A stretch of DNA of 64,000 nt from assembly GCF_001984035.1 (NCBI RefSeq), contig NZ_CP019449.1, forward strand, positions 2,604,001-2,668,000, written 5' to 3'. A model generated the notes under the pieces. That model was not told the DNA's origin. It did no database searches and worked only from the letters and a program-made list of their open reading frames with translations. The translations under genes were made by a program, and so were the position numbers. How positions within the stretch are numbered: position 1 is the first letter of the stretch; every line of letters begins with the position of its first letter. This document shows positions 1-8,767 of the stretch, piece by piece. This DNA is from Sphingopyxis sp. QXT-31 (GTDB taxonomy: Bacteria > Pseudomonadota > Alphaproteobacteria > Sphingomonadales > Sphingomonadaceae).

Positions 1-2
1 TC

Positions 3-821
3 GCCCCCGGCGGCGAGGTCGCCGGGCTGGTCGCCGAAGTCGGCGAGGGCGTGACCGACTTCAAGGTCGGCGACCGCGTGATCGCGGGCTGCGGCAACGG
101 CGGCATGTCGGAAGCCATCGCCGTGTCGGTGCACAATGTCTATCATTTGCCCGAAGCCCATGATTTCGCCGCGGGTGCGTCGCTGCTAATGACCTATGGC
201 ACCAGCATCCATGCGCTCGTCGATCGCGGCCACATCAAGGAGGGCGACACTTTGCTGGTCCTCGGCGCGTCGGGCGGGGTCGGCATCGCCGCGGTCGAGC
301 TGGGCAAGGCGTTCGGCGCACGCGTCGTCGCTGGCGTATCGAGCGAAGAGAAGGCCGGGATCGCGCGCGAGGCCGGAGCCGACGCGGTCGTCGTCTATGG
401 CCGCGAGCCGTTCGACAAGGACCAGTCGAAGGAACTGGCGAACAAGTTCAAGGAAGCCGTCGGCCCGGGCGGCGCGAACGTCATCTACGACGCGGTCGGC
501 GGCGATTATGCCGAGCCCGCGCTGCGCTCGATCGCATGGGAAGGCCGCTATCTGGTCGTCGGTTTCCCCGCGGGTATCCCGCGGCTGCCGCTGAACCTGA
601 CTTTGCTCAAGAGCTGCGACGTCGCCGGCGTCTTCTGGGGCGCCTTCGTCGCGCGCGAGCCCAAGCGCAACCGCGCCAATATCGCGCGGCTGTTCCAGCT
701 GTGGGAGCAGGGCAAGATCAGCCCGCGTGTTACCGAAAGCTTCGCGCTCGCCGACGGCGGCAAGGCGATCGCCAAGCTGGGCGACCGCAGCGCGGTGGGC
801 AAGCTGGTGGTCACCATCTGA
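3..821 (+). CDS. NADPH:quinone oxidoreductase family protein (5' partial)
   Basis: Zinc-free medium-chain dehydrogenase/reductase of the quinone oxidoreductase (Qor) type. It probably transfers hydride from NADPH to quinones or enones in the cytoplasm. The open frame runs to the left edge of the window: codons upstream of the GTG at 51 read PGGEVAGLVAEVGEGV, which is the conserved N-terminal GroES-like segment of this family. That GTG is therefore internal and the true start lies outside the window. The dinucleotide-binding loop GASGGVG follows the LLMTYGTSIHAL segment, and the C-terminal GKLVVTI ending is typical. Substrate is unknown. It reads toward the small gene at 935. Confidence 0.9.
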   Translation, partial: APGGEVAGLVAEVGEGVTDFKVGDRVIAGCGNGGMSEAIAVSVHNVYHLPEAHDFAAGASLLMTYGTSIHALVDRGHIKEGDTLLVLGASGGVGIAAVELGKAFGARVVAGVSSEEKAGIAREAGADAVVVYGREPFDKDQSKELANKFKEAVGPGGANVIYDAVGGDYAEPALRSIAWEGRYLVVGFPAGIPRLPLNLTLLKSCDVAGVFWGAFVAREPKRNRANIARLFQLWEQGKISPRVTESFALADGGKAIAKLGDRSAVGKLVVTI

Positions 822-934
822 CACGGCGTTTTGCGATGAACCGAGTGCGGCCCCGGCACGCGGGTTAACCCTTTGTCAGGGGCTCGTCCCTATCGTGAAA
901 GGCCTGACATTAGCGTTTTGCGCAGGGTAGGGAC

Positions 935-1225
935 ATGGCAACTCGCCGACCGACGGGTGACGAACAAAGCGCGAGCCTCGCGAATATTTCGCGCACCCGC
1001 CGCGCGCAGCTGGTGGCCGAATTCGAAGGCGACCTCGGCATAGACTATAAGGCGCGCGCGCGCGCAGCCTATGAGGCGAAGCGCTGGCAGGTGATCAAGA
1101 CGATCATCGTCTGGACGATTGCGCTGCTCTTCTTCACCATCGCGTGCCAGAAATTGTGGATCCTCGGCCAAAGTGTCGACGAGCCCTTCTCGGACCTCAA
1201 TCCGATCAGCGGGTGGTTCGAGTAA
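935..1225 (+). CDS. small single-pass membrane protein of unknown function
   Basis: A 96-residue protein with a charged, Arg/Ala-rich cytoplasmic N-terminal half and one hydrophobic segment (about residues 53-70, IIVWTIALLFFTIA), followed by a short acidic tail ending in SGWFE. I do not recognise a named family. It is preceded by purine-rich AGGGTAGGGAC, which gives a good ribosome binding site 5-10 bases before ATG 935. It converges with the minus-strand membrane gene that follows; only six bases separate the two stop codons. Coding potential is supported by codon use like its neighbours; function is unknown. Confidence 0.7.
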   Translation: MATRRPTGDEQSASLANISRTRRAQLVAEFEGDLGIDYKARARAAYEAKRWQVIKTIIVWTIALLFFTIACQKLWILGQSVDEPFSDLNPISGWFE

Positions 1226-1231
1226 GCCCGC

Positions 1232-1582
1232 TCAGCCGTACATCGGCGGATCGGCGCGCGAGCGCAGATATTTCCCGAACAGATAGCCGGCAAAGAAGGC
1301 GGCGGTGTAAACGGCCGCCGTCATCGCCGCGAGCAGCAGGATCTCGGGCCAGCTGGTGGGCAGGAATAAGGGAATCTGCGTCAGCATCGCCCAGCCGACG
1401 AGCCAACCTCCGACACGCAGCCCGGTAAGCAGCTGAATCGGCCCGATCTGCACCCCCAGCGCGATCACCGCCATTGCCAAAAACGCGCGGACGTCGATCC
1501 GTTCGCTCATTCGGCCCACCGCAAAAAATGCGATGATCGGGGCGACCATCAGGATCGACGCCGTCGCGTCAACCGGCTGCAT
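1232..1582 (-). CDS. small three-helix membrane protein coupled to sdhA
   Basis: A 116-residue protein with about three hydrophobic helices (residues 8-24, 33-52, and a long stretch from 57 to 100) and a basic C-terminus. Its ATG (1580-1582) overlaps the sdhA stop by one base in a TGATG junction, so it should be translated from the sdh transcript. I do not recognise a family. It occupies the place where sdhB is often found. It does not contain the cysteine clusters of an iron-sulfur subunit and so cannot replace SdhB. Longer open frames reaching to 2206 are antisense or out-of-frame readings through sdhA. Confidence 0.7.
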   Translation of the reverse strand: MQPVDATASILMVAPIIAFFAVGRMSERIDVRAFLAMAVIALGVQIGPIQLLTGLRVGGWLVGWAMLTQIPLFLPTSWPEILLLAAMTAAVYTAAFFAGYLFGKYLRSRADPPMYG

Positions 1583-3384
1583 CAGTAAACGCGCGCCTTC
1601 GGCTTGATATATTCGGCGTCGTCCGACAGCGTATATTCGTGGACCGGGCGGTAATCGAGGCGGACGCCGCCGCCCTTGCCGCCCCAGCCGTCGAACCAGC
1701 TGATCGAGTGCTTCATCCAGTTCGCGTCGTCGCGATTGGGGAAATCCTCGTGCGCGTGGGCGCCGCGGCTTTCCTTGCGGTTGAAGGCCGAATGCATCGT
1801 CACCGTCGCTTGGCTGATCAGATTGTCGAGCTCGAGCGTTTCGATAAGGTCGGTGTTCCAGATCAGGCTGCGGTCGGTGACGCCGATGTCGTTCATCCGC
1901 TGATAGGTCTTGGTCAGCTTTTCCTTGCCCTCGGCCATCAGCTCGTCGGTGCGGAACACCGCGGCGTGCGCCGACATGGCGCGCTGCATCTCGAGGCGGA
2001 TTTCGGCGGTCGGCGACGCGCCATTGGCATGGCGGAAATGGTCGAGACGGCCCAGCGCGAGGTCGGCGCTGTCGGCCGGCAACGCCGCCTGCGCCGCCCC
2101 TGGCTTGATGATGTCGCGGAGGCGATGTCCCGTCGCGCGGCCAAAGACCACAAGGTCGATCAGGCTGTTCGAGCCGAGGCGGTTCGCGCCATGGACCGAC
2201 ACGCACGCCGCTTCGCCGACCGCGAACAAGCCGGGGACGACGGTGTCGGGATTGCCGTCCTTCAGCGTCACGACCTCGCCATGATAGTTACAGGGGATGC
2301 CGCCCATATTATAATGGACCGTCGGCACGACCGGCAGCGGCTGGCGCGTCAGGTCTACCCCTGCGAACACCTTGCCGCTCTCGGTGATGCCGGGCAGCCG
2401 TTCGTGCAGCACCGCGGGATCGATATGGTCGAGGTGCAGGTAGATGTGGTCCTTGTGCGGGCCGACGCCGCGGCCTTCGCGGATTTCGAGCGCCATCGAG
2501 CGCGACACGACGTCGCGCGACGCCAGATCCTTTGCCGAGGGGGCATAGCGTTCCATGAAACGCTCGCCTTCGCTGTTGGTGAGGTAGCCGCCCTCGCCGC
2601 GCGCACCTTCGGTGATCAGCACGCCCGCACCATAGATGCCGGTCGGGTGGAACTGGACGAATTCCATGTCCTGCAGCGGCAGGCCCGCGCGCAGCACCAT
2701 GCCACCGCCGTCGCCGGTGCAGGTGTGCGCCGAGGTCGCGGTGAAATAGGCGCGGCCGTAGCCGCCGGTCGCAAGCACGACGGCCTGCGAGCGGAAGCGG
2801 TGGATGCTGCCATCCTCCATGCAGAGCGCGATCACGCCGCGGCACGCGCCATTTTCCATGATCAGGTCGAGCGCGAAATATTCGATGAAGAAGTCCGCGT
2901 CATATTTCAGCGACTGCTGGTAGAGCGCGTGGAGCATCGCGTGGCCAGTGCGGTCGGCCGCGGCGCAGGTGCGCTGCACCGGCGGGCCCTCGCCCATATT
3001 CTGCATATGGCCGCCAAAGGGGCGCTGGTAGATGGTGCCGTCCTGGTTGCGCGAAAAGGGCACGCCGGCGTGCTCGAGCTCGTAGACCGCGGCGGGCGCC
3101 TCGCGCACCATATATTCGATCGCGTCCTGGTCGCCGAGCCAGTCGGAGCCCTTGACGGTGTCGTACATGTGCCACTGCCAATGGTCGGGAGAATTGTTGC
3201 CGAGGCTGGCGGCGATGCCGCCCTGCGCCGCGACGGTATGGCTGCGCGTCGGGAACACCTTGGTGATGCAGGCGGTCTTGAGCCCCGCCTCGGCGCTGCC
3301 CATCGTGGCGCGCAGGCCCGATCCGCCGGCGCCGACGACGACGGTGTCATAGACATGGTCGATGATCTTATACGCGTCGGTCAT
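1582..3384 (-). CDS. sdhA: succinate dehydrogenase flavoprotein subunit
   Basis: The flavin-carrying subunit of succinate:quinone oxidoreductase (complex II). It oxidises succinate to fumarate in the TCA cycle on the cytoplasmic face of the inner membrane. The 600-residue length is normal. The N-terminus has the FAD-binding GAGGSGLRA motif, followed by the SHTVAAQGG segment that carries the His used for covalent FAD attachment. Active-site HPTGIYGAG and the RxxxR-containing catalytic region (GARGEGGYL) are present, as is the C-terminal [16 protein letters not shown] block. It follows sdhD by one base and is coupled to a small membrane protein downstream. No sdhB gene lies in the window. Confidence 0.97.
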   Translation of the reverse strand: MTDAYKIIDHVYDTVVVGAGGSGLRATMGSAEAGLKTACITKVFPTRSHTVAAQGGIAASLGNNSPDHWQWHMYDTVKGSDWLGDQDAIEYMVREAPAAVYELEHAGVPFSRNQDGTIYQRPFGGHMQNMGEGPPVQRTCAAADRTGHAMLHALYQQSLKYDADFFIEYFALDLIMENGACRGVIALCMEDGSIHRFRSQAVVLATGGYGRAYFTATSAHTCTGDGGGMVLRAGLPLQDMEFVQFHPTGIYGAGVLITEGARGEGGYLTNSEGERFMERYAPSAKDLASRDVVSRSMALEIREGRGVGPHKDHIYLHLDHIDPAVLHERLPGITESGKVFAGVDLTRQPLPVVPTVHYNMGGIPCNYHGEVVTLKDGNPDTVVPGLFAVGEAACVSVHGANRLGSNSLIDLVVFGRATGHRLRDIIKPGAAQAALPADSADLALGRLDHFRHANGASPTAEIRLEMQRAMSAHAAVFRTDELMAEGKEKLTKTYQRMNDIGVTDRSLIWNTDLIETLELDNLISQATVTMHSAFNRKESRGAHAHEDFPNRDDANWMKHSISWFDGWGGKGGGVRLDYRPVHEYTLSDDAEYIKPKARVY

Positions 3385-3385
3385 C

Positions 3386-3790
3386 TCACATCCCCCCCGG
3401 AGCGGCCACCACGGGTGCCAATGCGATGCGGGCGATCGTGAAGATGCCGAAGGCGCCGCCCCCGATCGCGTAGAAATTCAACAAGACGAGCGCGAGCAGG
3501 CGCGTCGCCTCGCCATGGACATAGTCCTCGATCAGCACCTGGAGCCCGAGGCGCAGGTGCCAGAAGACGCTGACGACGAGCAGGATCAGCGCGAAGGCGA
3601 CCATCGGGTTCGCGGCCCAGCGCGACACCGCGCCATGGTCTCCGAGCGGCAGGCGAAGCAGCGAAGCGATAAGGAAGCCGACGAGCAGCAGATTGCCGAG
3701 CGCCGAGAGCCGCTGTTGCAGCCAGTGGTGCGAACCATGCTGCGCCGAGCCGAGCCCGCGGACCTTGCCGAGGTGGGTGCCATTACCCAT
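3386..3790 (-). CDS. sdhD: succinate dehydrogenase membrane anchor subunit
   Basis: A 134-residue integral membrane protein with three hydrophobic helices (roughly residues 30-47, 62-82, 97-125). It contains a conserved [15 protein letters not shown] segment; the His-Leu-Arg-Leu-Gly pattern corresponds to the haem b ligand region of SdhD. It anchors the flavoprotein and iron-sulfur subunits and forms part of the ubiquinone site. It overlaps the end of sdhC by eight bases and is one base from sdhA, which is typical of a sdhCDA transcript. Confidence 0.92.
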   Translation of the reverse strand: MGNGTHLGKVRGLGSAQHGSHHWLQQRLSALGNLLLVGFLIASLLRLPLGDHGAVSRWAANPMVAFALILLVVSVFWHLRLGLQVLIEDYVHGEATRLLALVLLNFYAIGGGAFGIFTIARIALAPVVAAPGGM

Positions 3791-4232
3791 TGAGGTTCCC
3801 CCACAGGATGAAGAGCCAGGTCGCGGCGGTCGCGAACAGCCCCGCGGCGATCACCACGGCCGACCAGAGCTTGTTGGCCTTGAGCTCATAGCCCGCGCCG
3901 GTGTCGAGCACGAAATGGCGGAGGCCCGAGAAGAGATGCTGGAAAAAGGCCCAGGTCAACCCGACCAGCACGACCTTGCCGAGGATATTGGTGATCTGGT
4001 GGAAGAGCGTGATTTCGGGGCTGGGATCCTTCCACACGATCGCCACGAACGCCGCATAGGCCTCGGGGCCCGCGGCGATGGCATAGAGCCACCAGAGGAA
4101 CAGGCTGGCGCCGACGATCGCAAGACCGTCGCCGCTGACGCGGTGAAGGATCGAGACCGTCATCGCCGGTCCCCATTTATACACCTGTAAATGCGGCGAG
4201 CGCGGTCGCCCGCTCGTTTCCTTGCCAGCCAT
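3783..4232 (-). CDS. sdhC: succinate dehydrogenase cytochrome b556 subunit
   Basis: First gene of the sdh operon, 149 residues. The N-terminal RPRSPHLQVYKWG and SILHRVSGDGL segments are the SdhC signature; the Ser-x-x-x-Arg pair contacts ubiquinone. A second conserved HLFSGLRHFVLD segment supplies a haem b ligand His. Three hydrophobic helices are visible. SdhC and SdhD together bind haem and quinone in the inner membrane. The upstream region holds a palindromic repeat of a kind also found at 35109. Confidence 0.95.
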   Translation of the reverse strand: MAGKETSGRPRSPHLQVYKWGPAMTVSILHRVSGDGLAIVGASLFLWWLYAIAAGPEAYAAFVAIVWKDPSPEITLFHQITNILGKVVLVGLTWAFFQHLFSGLRHFVLDTGAGYELKANKLWSAVVIAAGLFATAATWLFILWGNLNG

Positions 4233-4354
4233 ATCAGCCCCGCTTTTCTGACTCTAATGGTCGATGGGGCCGGTTAAGCCTTCCGCGCGGGATATGCAAA
4301 TGCTTAGGACGGTCAGGGAGTAATTTTGGGGGAGCCGGCAAGCCACCCGGTAAA

Positions 4355-4439
4355 TTCCGTTTGTGTCGAGCGAAGTCGAGACACGCTAGGGGCGCGCTCG
4401 CCTTCGGGGTGTCTCGACTTCGCTCGACACGAACGGAAA
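4355..4439. repeat. dispersed palindromic repeat, family A (copy 1)
   Basis: Two long complementary arms, GTGTCGAGCGAAGTCGAGAC and GTCTCGACTTCGCTCGACAC, flanked by TTCCGT and ACGGAAA, enclose a short G+C-rich loop. The RNA from either strand would form a strong hairpin. The same arms occur at 35109-35190. The copy lies between the sdhC 5' side and a small gene at 4485, so it may end or separate transcripts. Confidence 0.9.
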
Positions 4440-4484
4440 TAGTGGGCGCTCTGCAAATCAGCGCAGGAGCGCCGCCAGAAGCGT

Positions 4485-4730
4485 CTACTTGATCTTCCCG
4501 CGGTTCGCGTAAAGCAGCGCCGCCAGCACCGCGGCCGAGCCGATGCCGATGCCCGCGGCCGCCGCGGCGGTTTTCCAGCCGATCTTCTTGCCGCCCTCCG
4601 CGCCCTTGTCGGCGGCTTCGGTCGCTTCGGCAGCTTCCTTCTGCGCTTGGAGTTCGCGCGCGGCGCGCAGCACTTCGTTTTCGGTCTCTTCGCCGGTGCC
4701 GGTGTCGGGGAGGTCTTCCTGGGGGGTCAT
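4485..4730 (-). CDS. small acidic protein with C-terminal membrane anchor
   Basis: An 81-residue protein: an acidic, Glu/Ala-rich N-terminal half likely to form a helix or coiled coil, then GWKTAAAAAGIGIGSAAVLAALLYANRGKIK, which has one membrane-spanning helix and a basic tail. No family is recognised. It lies 20 bases downstream of ald on the same strand and may share that transcript. The acidic-helix-plus-tail-anchor design is often seen in small sphingomonad proteins, but its role cannot be told from the sequence. Confidence 0.65.
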   Translation of the reverse strand: MTPQEDLPDTGTGEETENEVLRAARELQAQKEAAEATEAADKGAEGGKKIGWKTAAAAAGIGIGSAAVLAALLYANRGKIK

Positions 4731-4751
4731 GTCCGTGTCAAATCCTTGTTT

Positions 4752-5867
4752 TTACAGCAGCGCCTGCTCGACAGGCACATAGTCCGTCCCGACCGCTTCG
4801 GCGACGGCCTCGAACGTCACCTTACCATTCCAGACGTTAAGTCCCTGCGCAAGATGCGCATCGCGTTTCAGCGCTTCCTTCCACCCCAGGTCGGCGATGC
4901 GCAGCGCGTGCGGTAGCGTGACGTTGTTGAGCGCATAGGTGCTGGTGCGCGCCACGCCGCCGGGCATGTTCGCCACCGCATAATGGACGATGCCGTCGAC
5001 CACGTAGGTCGGCTCGGCATGGGTGGTCGCGTGGCTGGTCTCGAAGCAGCCGCCCTGATCGATCGCGACATCTACGAGCACCGAGCCCGGCTGCATCGTC
5101 TTCAGCATGTCGCGGCTGACGAGCTTCGGCGCCTCGGCGCCGGGGATCAGCACCGCGCCGATGACGAGGTCGGCCTCGGCGACGCATTGGGCGAGGTTGG
5201 CGCGGTTCGAGAAGCGCGTCTTGGCGCGCGCTTCGAAGAAGGTGCCGACGCGTTCGAGCACTTCGGGGTCGCGGTCGAGGATGGTGACGTCGGCGCCGAG
5301 GCCGGCCGCCATCTGCGCCGCGTTGAATCCGACGACGCCGCCGCCGATCACGCAGACCTTGCCCGGCGCAACGCCGGGGACGCCGCCGAGCAGCACGCCG
5401 CGGCCGCCATGCGCCTTTTCGAGCGCGGTCGCGCCGGCCTGGATCGACATGCGGCCCGCGACCTGGCTCATGGGTTTCAGGAGCGGCAGGCCGCCATGGG
5501 GGGAGGTCACGGTTTCATAGGCGATGCACACCGCGCCCGACGCCATCAGGTCGCGCGTCTGGTCGGGATCGGGCGCGAGGTGGAGATAGGTGTAGAGGAT
5601 CTGGCCCTCGCGCAGCATCGCGCGCTCGCCGGGCTGGGGTTCCTTGACCTTCACCACCATCTCGCAGGTTGCGAAGATTTCTTCGGCGGTCGCGACGATC
5701 TCGGCGCCGGCTTCCTCGTAGAAGCGGTCGTGCGCGCCGATGCCCGCGCCCGCGCCGGTCTGTACGAGCACGCGGTGGCCGTGCGCATGCAGTTCGCGCG
5801 CGCTTTCGGGGGTCAGGCCGACGCGATATTCGTGATTCTTGATTTCCTTGGGGGTGCCGATGATCAT
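4752..5867 (-). CDS. ald: alanine dehydrogenase
   Basis: NAD-dependent enzyme that interconverts L-alanine and pyruvate plus ammonia in the cytoplasm. The chosen start gives 371 residues, the family norm, and begins [20 protein letters not shown]; upstream in-frame codons up to 6020 would run through the promoter region and are not used. The catalytic His96-type region is in [10 protein letters not shown], and the NAD-binding [16 protein letters not shown]ossmann loop is in the middle. The ending [12 protein letters not shown] is characteristic. It is divergent from an Lrp/AsnC regulator across 161 bases that carry an inverted repeat, so alanine- or leucine-responsive control is likely. Confidence 0.96.
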   Translation of the reverse strand: MIIGTPKEIKNHEYRVGLTPESARELHAHGHRVLVQTGAGAGIGAHDRFYEEAGAEIVATAEEIFATCEMVVKVKEPQPGERAMLREGQILYTYLHLAPDPDQTRDLMASGAVCIAYETVTSPHGGLPLLKPMSQVAGRMSIQAGATALEKAHGGRGVLLGGVPGVAPGKVCVIGGGVVGFNAAQMAAGLGADVTILDRDPEVLERVGTFFEARAKTRFSNRANLAQCVAEADLVIGAVLIPGAEAPKLVSRDMLKTMQPGSVLVDVAIDQGGCFETSHATTHAEPTYVVDGIVHYAVANMPGGVARTSTYALNNVTLPHALRIADLGWKEALKRDAHLAQGLNVWNGKVTFEAVAEAVGTDYVPVEQALL

Positions 5868-5935
5868 GGTCGCTCTCCATCCGCGGGGGCCGCGGACCCG
5901 GTCCATCGGCGCCTCTTTGTGATGACGCGCTAATA

Positions 5936-6002
5936 GCAAAATTGTTGCGCGAGGTGCTTGCATATCATGGGCGGATTTCGGAGAAGGGCGCACAATTTTT
6001 GC
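5936..6002. promoter_or_regulatory. inverted-repeat operator between ald and the Lrp-type regulator
   Basis: Two AT-rich arms, GCAAAATTGTTGCGC (5936-5950) and GCGCACAATTTTTGC (5988-6002), are near-exact inverted copies 37 bases apart. They sit in the 161-base gap between two divergent starts. Lrp/AsnC proteins bind such paired sites as dimers and higher oligomers. That this one binds here is inferred from position. Confidence 0.7.
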
Positions 6003-6028
6003 GTCATTCCCGGGAAACACGCATAATC

Positions 6029-6493
6029 ATGGACCGGATCGACATAAGGCTGCTCGACTTGCTGCAACGCGAGGGGCCGCGCCCCGCGGCCGAGCTGGGC
6101 GAAAAGGTCGGGCTGTCGGCCTCGGCATGTCACCGCCGCATCCGCGCGCTCGAGGCGGAGGGAATCATCACCGGCTATGCCGCGCGCCTCGCTCCCGAGC
6201 GGATCGGGCTGGGGCTCGATGTCTTCGTCGACATCAGCCTGCATTCGCAAAGCGAGGAGGCGCTCACCGCATTCGAGGCGGCGGTGAAGAGTTTCGACGA
6301 AATCCTCGAATGCCAGCTCTTGTCGGGCGCGTCGGATTATCGCCTACGCGTCGCAGCGCGCAACGTCGCCGACTTCGACCGGCTGCACCGCCACTGCCTG
6401 TCGCGCCTGCCCGGGGTCGCGGCGATGCACAGCGCCTTTGCGCTGCGCACAATCAAGGCGTTCGAGGGCTATCCGGTGCGCGGCGAGGCTTGA
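6029..6493 (+). CDS. Lrp/AsnC family transcriptional regulator (probable ald regulator)
   Basis: A 154-residue regulator. The N-terminal winged helix-turn-helix (about residues 1-50: MDRIDIRLLDLLQREGP, then AELGEKVGLSASACHRRIRALEAEGII) is followed by the RAM effector-binding domain (about 65-140, with ALTAFEAAVKSFDEILECQ and the glycine-poor SGASDYRLRV loop). I chose ATG 6029 because the family motif begins exactly there; the longer frame from 5942 crosses the operator. It is transcribed away from ald, the usual arrangement for AldR-like activators. Effector is likely an amino acid (alanine or similar); this is inference. Confidence 0.9.
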   Translation: MDRIDIRLLDLLQREGPRPAAELGEKVGLSASACHRRIRALEAEGIITGYAARLAPERIGLGLDVFVDISLHSQSEEALTAFEAAVKSFDEILECQLLSGASDYRLRVAARNVADFDRLHRHCLSRLPGVAAMHSAFALRTIKAFEGYPVRGEA

Positions 6494-6618
6494 GGCAAAA
6501 TTCGCAGAGCTAGTTAACGCCGAATTTACCCCTTCCCCACATAGATCGGTCATGATTTTCGCCGGTGACAGCGGACGGCAGCGCCGCGCGCCACGAACAT
6601 GGTGAGGGAAGCAGGATC

Positions 6619-7971
6619 ATGGTGAAGGAAAATCCGATTCATAAGCAGCAGATCGATCCGATTTCGATGTCGGAGCGCTTTCCCTTCTATGACCTCGACG
6701 GCCGGCTCGCCGCCGACGGCGCCGAAATCTATCAGATCATCGCGGGGCGCGAGGAAGCGATCGCGCGCGCCTATTGGGACGTGTTCAACGAATTGCCCTC
6801 GGTCGATCGCCGCGTCGAGGGCGACCTCTACGACAGCTATGTCCGCGGCAGCGCGCACCACAGCGCGGTCAAATATCGCGACGCCGCCGGCCAGGAGGTC
6901 GCCACCATCGCGTGCCAGAACACACATATGGCGCGGCGCGTGAACCTGCCGCTCGCGTCGGTGCTGTCGTGCATGGCCGAAAGCCAGCGGCTGACCTTCG
7001 AATATATCGCCGAGGCGTGCCGCGGCGACGAGGCGCGGCTGGTCCGGCTGCAAAGTGCGCTGAACCGGCTCGGTTTGCTCGAATATGACATCATGCAGCG
7101 TTATGCCGAAAAGCTCGACCGTGCAGTCGTCTCTTCCGAGCGCCAGGCGCTCGCGGGCGATTTCGACCAATCGATCGCCTCGCTCGTGCAAGACACCGAC
7201 GGCGTGCGCCGCGAGCTCGCCAAGCAGGCCGCCTCGGCCGACCAGGCCGCAAAGGGCATGATCGCCAAGACGAGCGAGGTCGCCGCGGCGTCCGAACAGT
7301 CGGCGATCGCGATGCGCGAAGCCGCCTCGACCGCCGCCGGGCTGATCCGCGCGATCGAGGATGCGCGGAGCGAAGTCGAGGCCTCGGCCAGCGTCGCGAC
7401 GCGCGCTTCCGAACAGGCGGGCGAGGCGGTTGCCATGTCCGAAGCGCTGTCGCACCACGCCGAATCGATCGAGTCCATTTTGGGCCTGATCCGCGAGATC
7501 GCGGGGCAGACCAACCTGCTCGCGCTCAACGCGACGATCGAGGCCGCCCGCGCGGGCGAATCGGGCCGCGGCTTTGCCGTCGTCGCGCAGGAGGTGAAGA
7601 GCCTCGCCAACGAGACCGCGCGCGCGACCGACGACATCGCGGGCAAGATCACCGCGATCCAGCAGGCGACGCGCGGATCGGTCAGCGCCAACCAGTCGAT
7701 CCAGGCGACGATCGTCGAGGTCCAGCATTCGGCGCAGCGCATCCGCGACGCGATGGACGCGCAGGCGCAGACGGTCACCTCGATCACCGCGGCGGTCGAC
7801 GAAACCGCGCTCGCCGCCGACTCGATGTCGTCCACGATCGCCAGCATCCGAAACGATTCGGGCATGGTCGCGGGCGAGATCAGCGTGCTGAGCGAAGAAT
7901 TCTCGCGCATGGGCGAGCGGCTGCAGTCGCTCGAAAAGGCCGCGAGCGAGTTCAGCCGCCGGGTCGCCTGA
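6619..7971 (+). CDS. soluble globin-coupled methyl-accepting chemotaxis protein
   Basis: A 450-residue chemoreceptor with no membrane helix. The first ~165 residues are helical and match the globin-coupled sensor fold. His103, in [11 protein letters not shown], sits where HemAT-type proteins place the proximal haem ligand (pattern HxRxxLP). Residues ~200-440 form the long antiparallel coiled coil; the conserved signalling tip is at about 292-322 ([19 protein letters not shown] and [12 protein letters not shown]). The probable role is cytoplasmic gas (O2) or redox sensing that drives CheA. The start at 6619 follows AGGGAAGCAGGATC. No che genes are nearby, so it is an orphan receptor. Haem binding is inferred. 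Confidence 0.88.
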   Translation: MVKENPIHKQQIDPISMSERFPFYDLDGRLAADGAEIYQIIAGREEAIARAYWDVFNELPSVDRRVEGDLYDSYVRGSAHHSAVKYRDAAGQEVATIACQNTHMARRVNLPLASVLSCMAESQRLTFEYIAEACRGDEARLVRLQSALNRLGLLEYDIMQRYAEKLDRAVVSSERQALAGDFDQSIASLVQDTDGVRRELAKQAASADQAAKGMIAKTSEVAAASEQSAIAMREAASTAAGLIRAIEDARSEVEASASVATRASEQAGEAVAMSEALSHHAESIESILGLIREIAGQTNLLALNATIEAARAGESGRGFAVVAQEVKSLANETARATDDIAGKITAIQQATRGSVSANQSIQATIVEVQHSAQRIRDAMDAQAQTVTSITAAVDETALAADSMSSTIASIRNDSGMVAGEISVLSEEFSRMGERLQSLEKAASEFSRRVA

Positions 7972-7998
7972 GCGCGTCGTCCACAGCTTTCCACCGGA

Positions 7999-8016
7999 CC
8001 CCGGCCTCTGCCGGGG
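7999..8016 (+). terminator. hairpin after the chemoreceptor gene
   Basis: CCCCGGC and GCCGGGG form a 7-bp stem with a 4-base loop 28 bases after the stop codon, followed by TTGC. There is no real T run, so termination strength is uncertain. Confidence 0.45.
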
Positions 8017-8059
8017 TTGCGCTCTAGCGCGGCATCGCCGAGGCCTCTAAGGCGAGGCC

Positions 8060-8767
8060 ATGCAGACCCATATCCTGATCAGCGGCGCGAGCCGCGGCAT
8101 CGGCGCGGCGATCGCCGAGGCGCTGGTTTCCGACACGACCAAGGTCGTCGCGCTGTCGAGCGTCGACGGCGACCTCGCCGATCCCGCGGTCCCCGACCGC
8201 ATCTGGAACCGCGCGCTCGCGCATCTCGACGGGCGCATCGACGTGCTGGTGAACAACGCCGGGGTGTTCGAGGCGAACCCGGTCGATGCCGACGACGCCG
8301 AGTGGCTCGCGAACTGGAACCGCACGCAACAGATCAACCTGACCGCGAGCGCGCTCTTCTGCCGCCGCGCGGTGCTGCACTGGCAGGAGCGCGGCGAGGC
8401 AAAAGAAAAAAGGGGCGGCCGGATCGTCAATATCGCGAGCCGCGCCGCGCATCGCGGCGACAGCCCCGCGCACTGGCATTATGCCGCGTCGAAGGCGGGC
8501 ATGGTGGCGATGACCAAGACGATCGCGCGCGCCTATGCGAAGGAGAATATCCTCGCCTATGCGATCTGCCCCGGCTTCACGATGACGGGCATGGCCGAAG
8601 AATATCTCAGCAGCCGAGGAGGTGACAAATTGCTCGCCGACATTCCGCTGGGGCGCGTCGCAATGCCCGAGGAAGTCGCCGAAATGGCGCGCTGGTGCGC
8701 ACTGGACGCGCCCGCGTCGATGACCGGCGCGGTGCTCGACGTGAACGGGGCGAGCTATGTCCGCTAG
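8060..8767 (+). CDS. short-chain dehydrogenase/reductase (SDR)
   Basis: A 235-residue classical SDR. The NAD(P)-binding loop GASRGIG is at the N-terminus, NNAG in the middle, catalytic Ser in IVNIASRAAH, and the YAASKAG Tyr-x-x-x-Lys pair after it; the C-terminus ends in the family's DVNGASYVR. It probably oxidises or reduces a keto/hydroxy group in the cytoplasm; substrate unknown. A short A-rich stretch near 8400 encodes an unusual GEAKEKRGG insert just before the catalytic Ser strand. Its end overlaps the metallo-beta-lactamase start by 11 bases, so the two are co-translated. Confidence 0.92.
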   Translation: MQTHILISGASRGIGAAIAEALVSDTTKVVALSSVDGDLADPAVPDRIWNRALAHLDGRIDVLVNNAGVFEANPVDADDAEWLANWNRTQQINLTASALFCRRAVLHWQERGEAKEKRGGRIVNIASRAAHRGDSPAHWHYAASKAGMVAMTKTIARAYAKENILAYAICPGFTMTGMAEEYLSSRGGDKLLADIPLGRVAMPEEVAEMARWCALDAPASMTGAVLDVNGASYVR

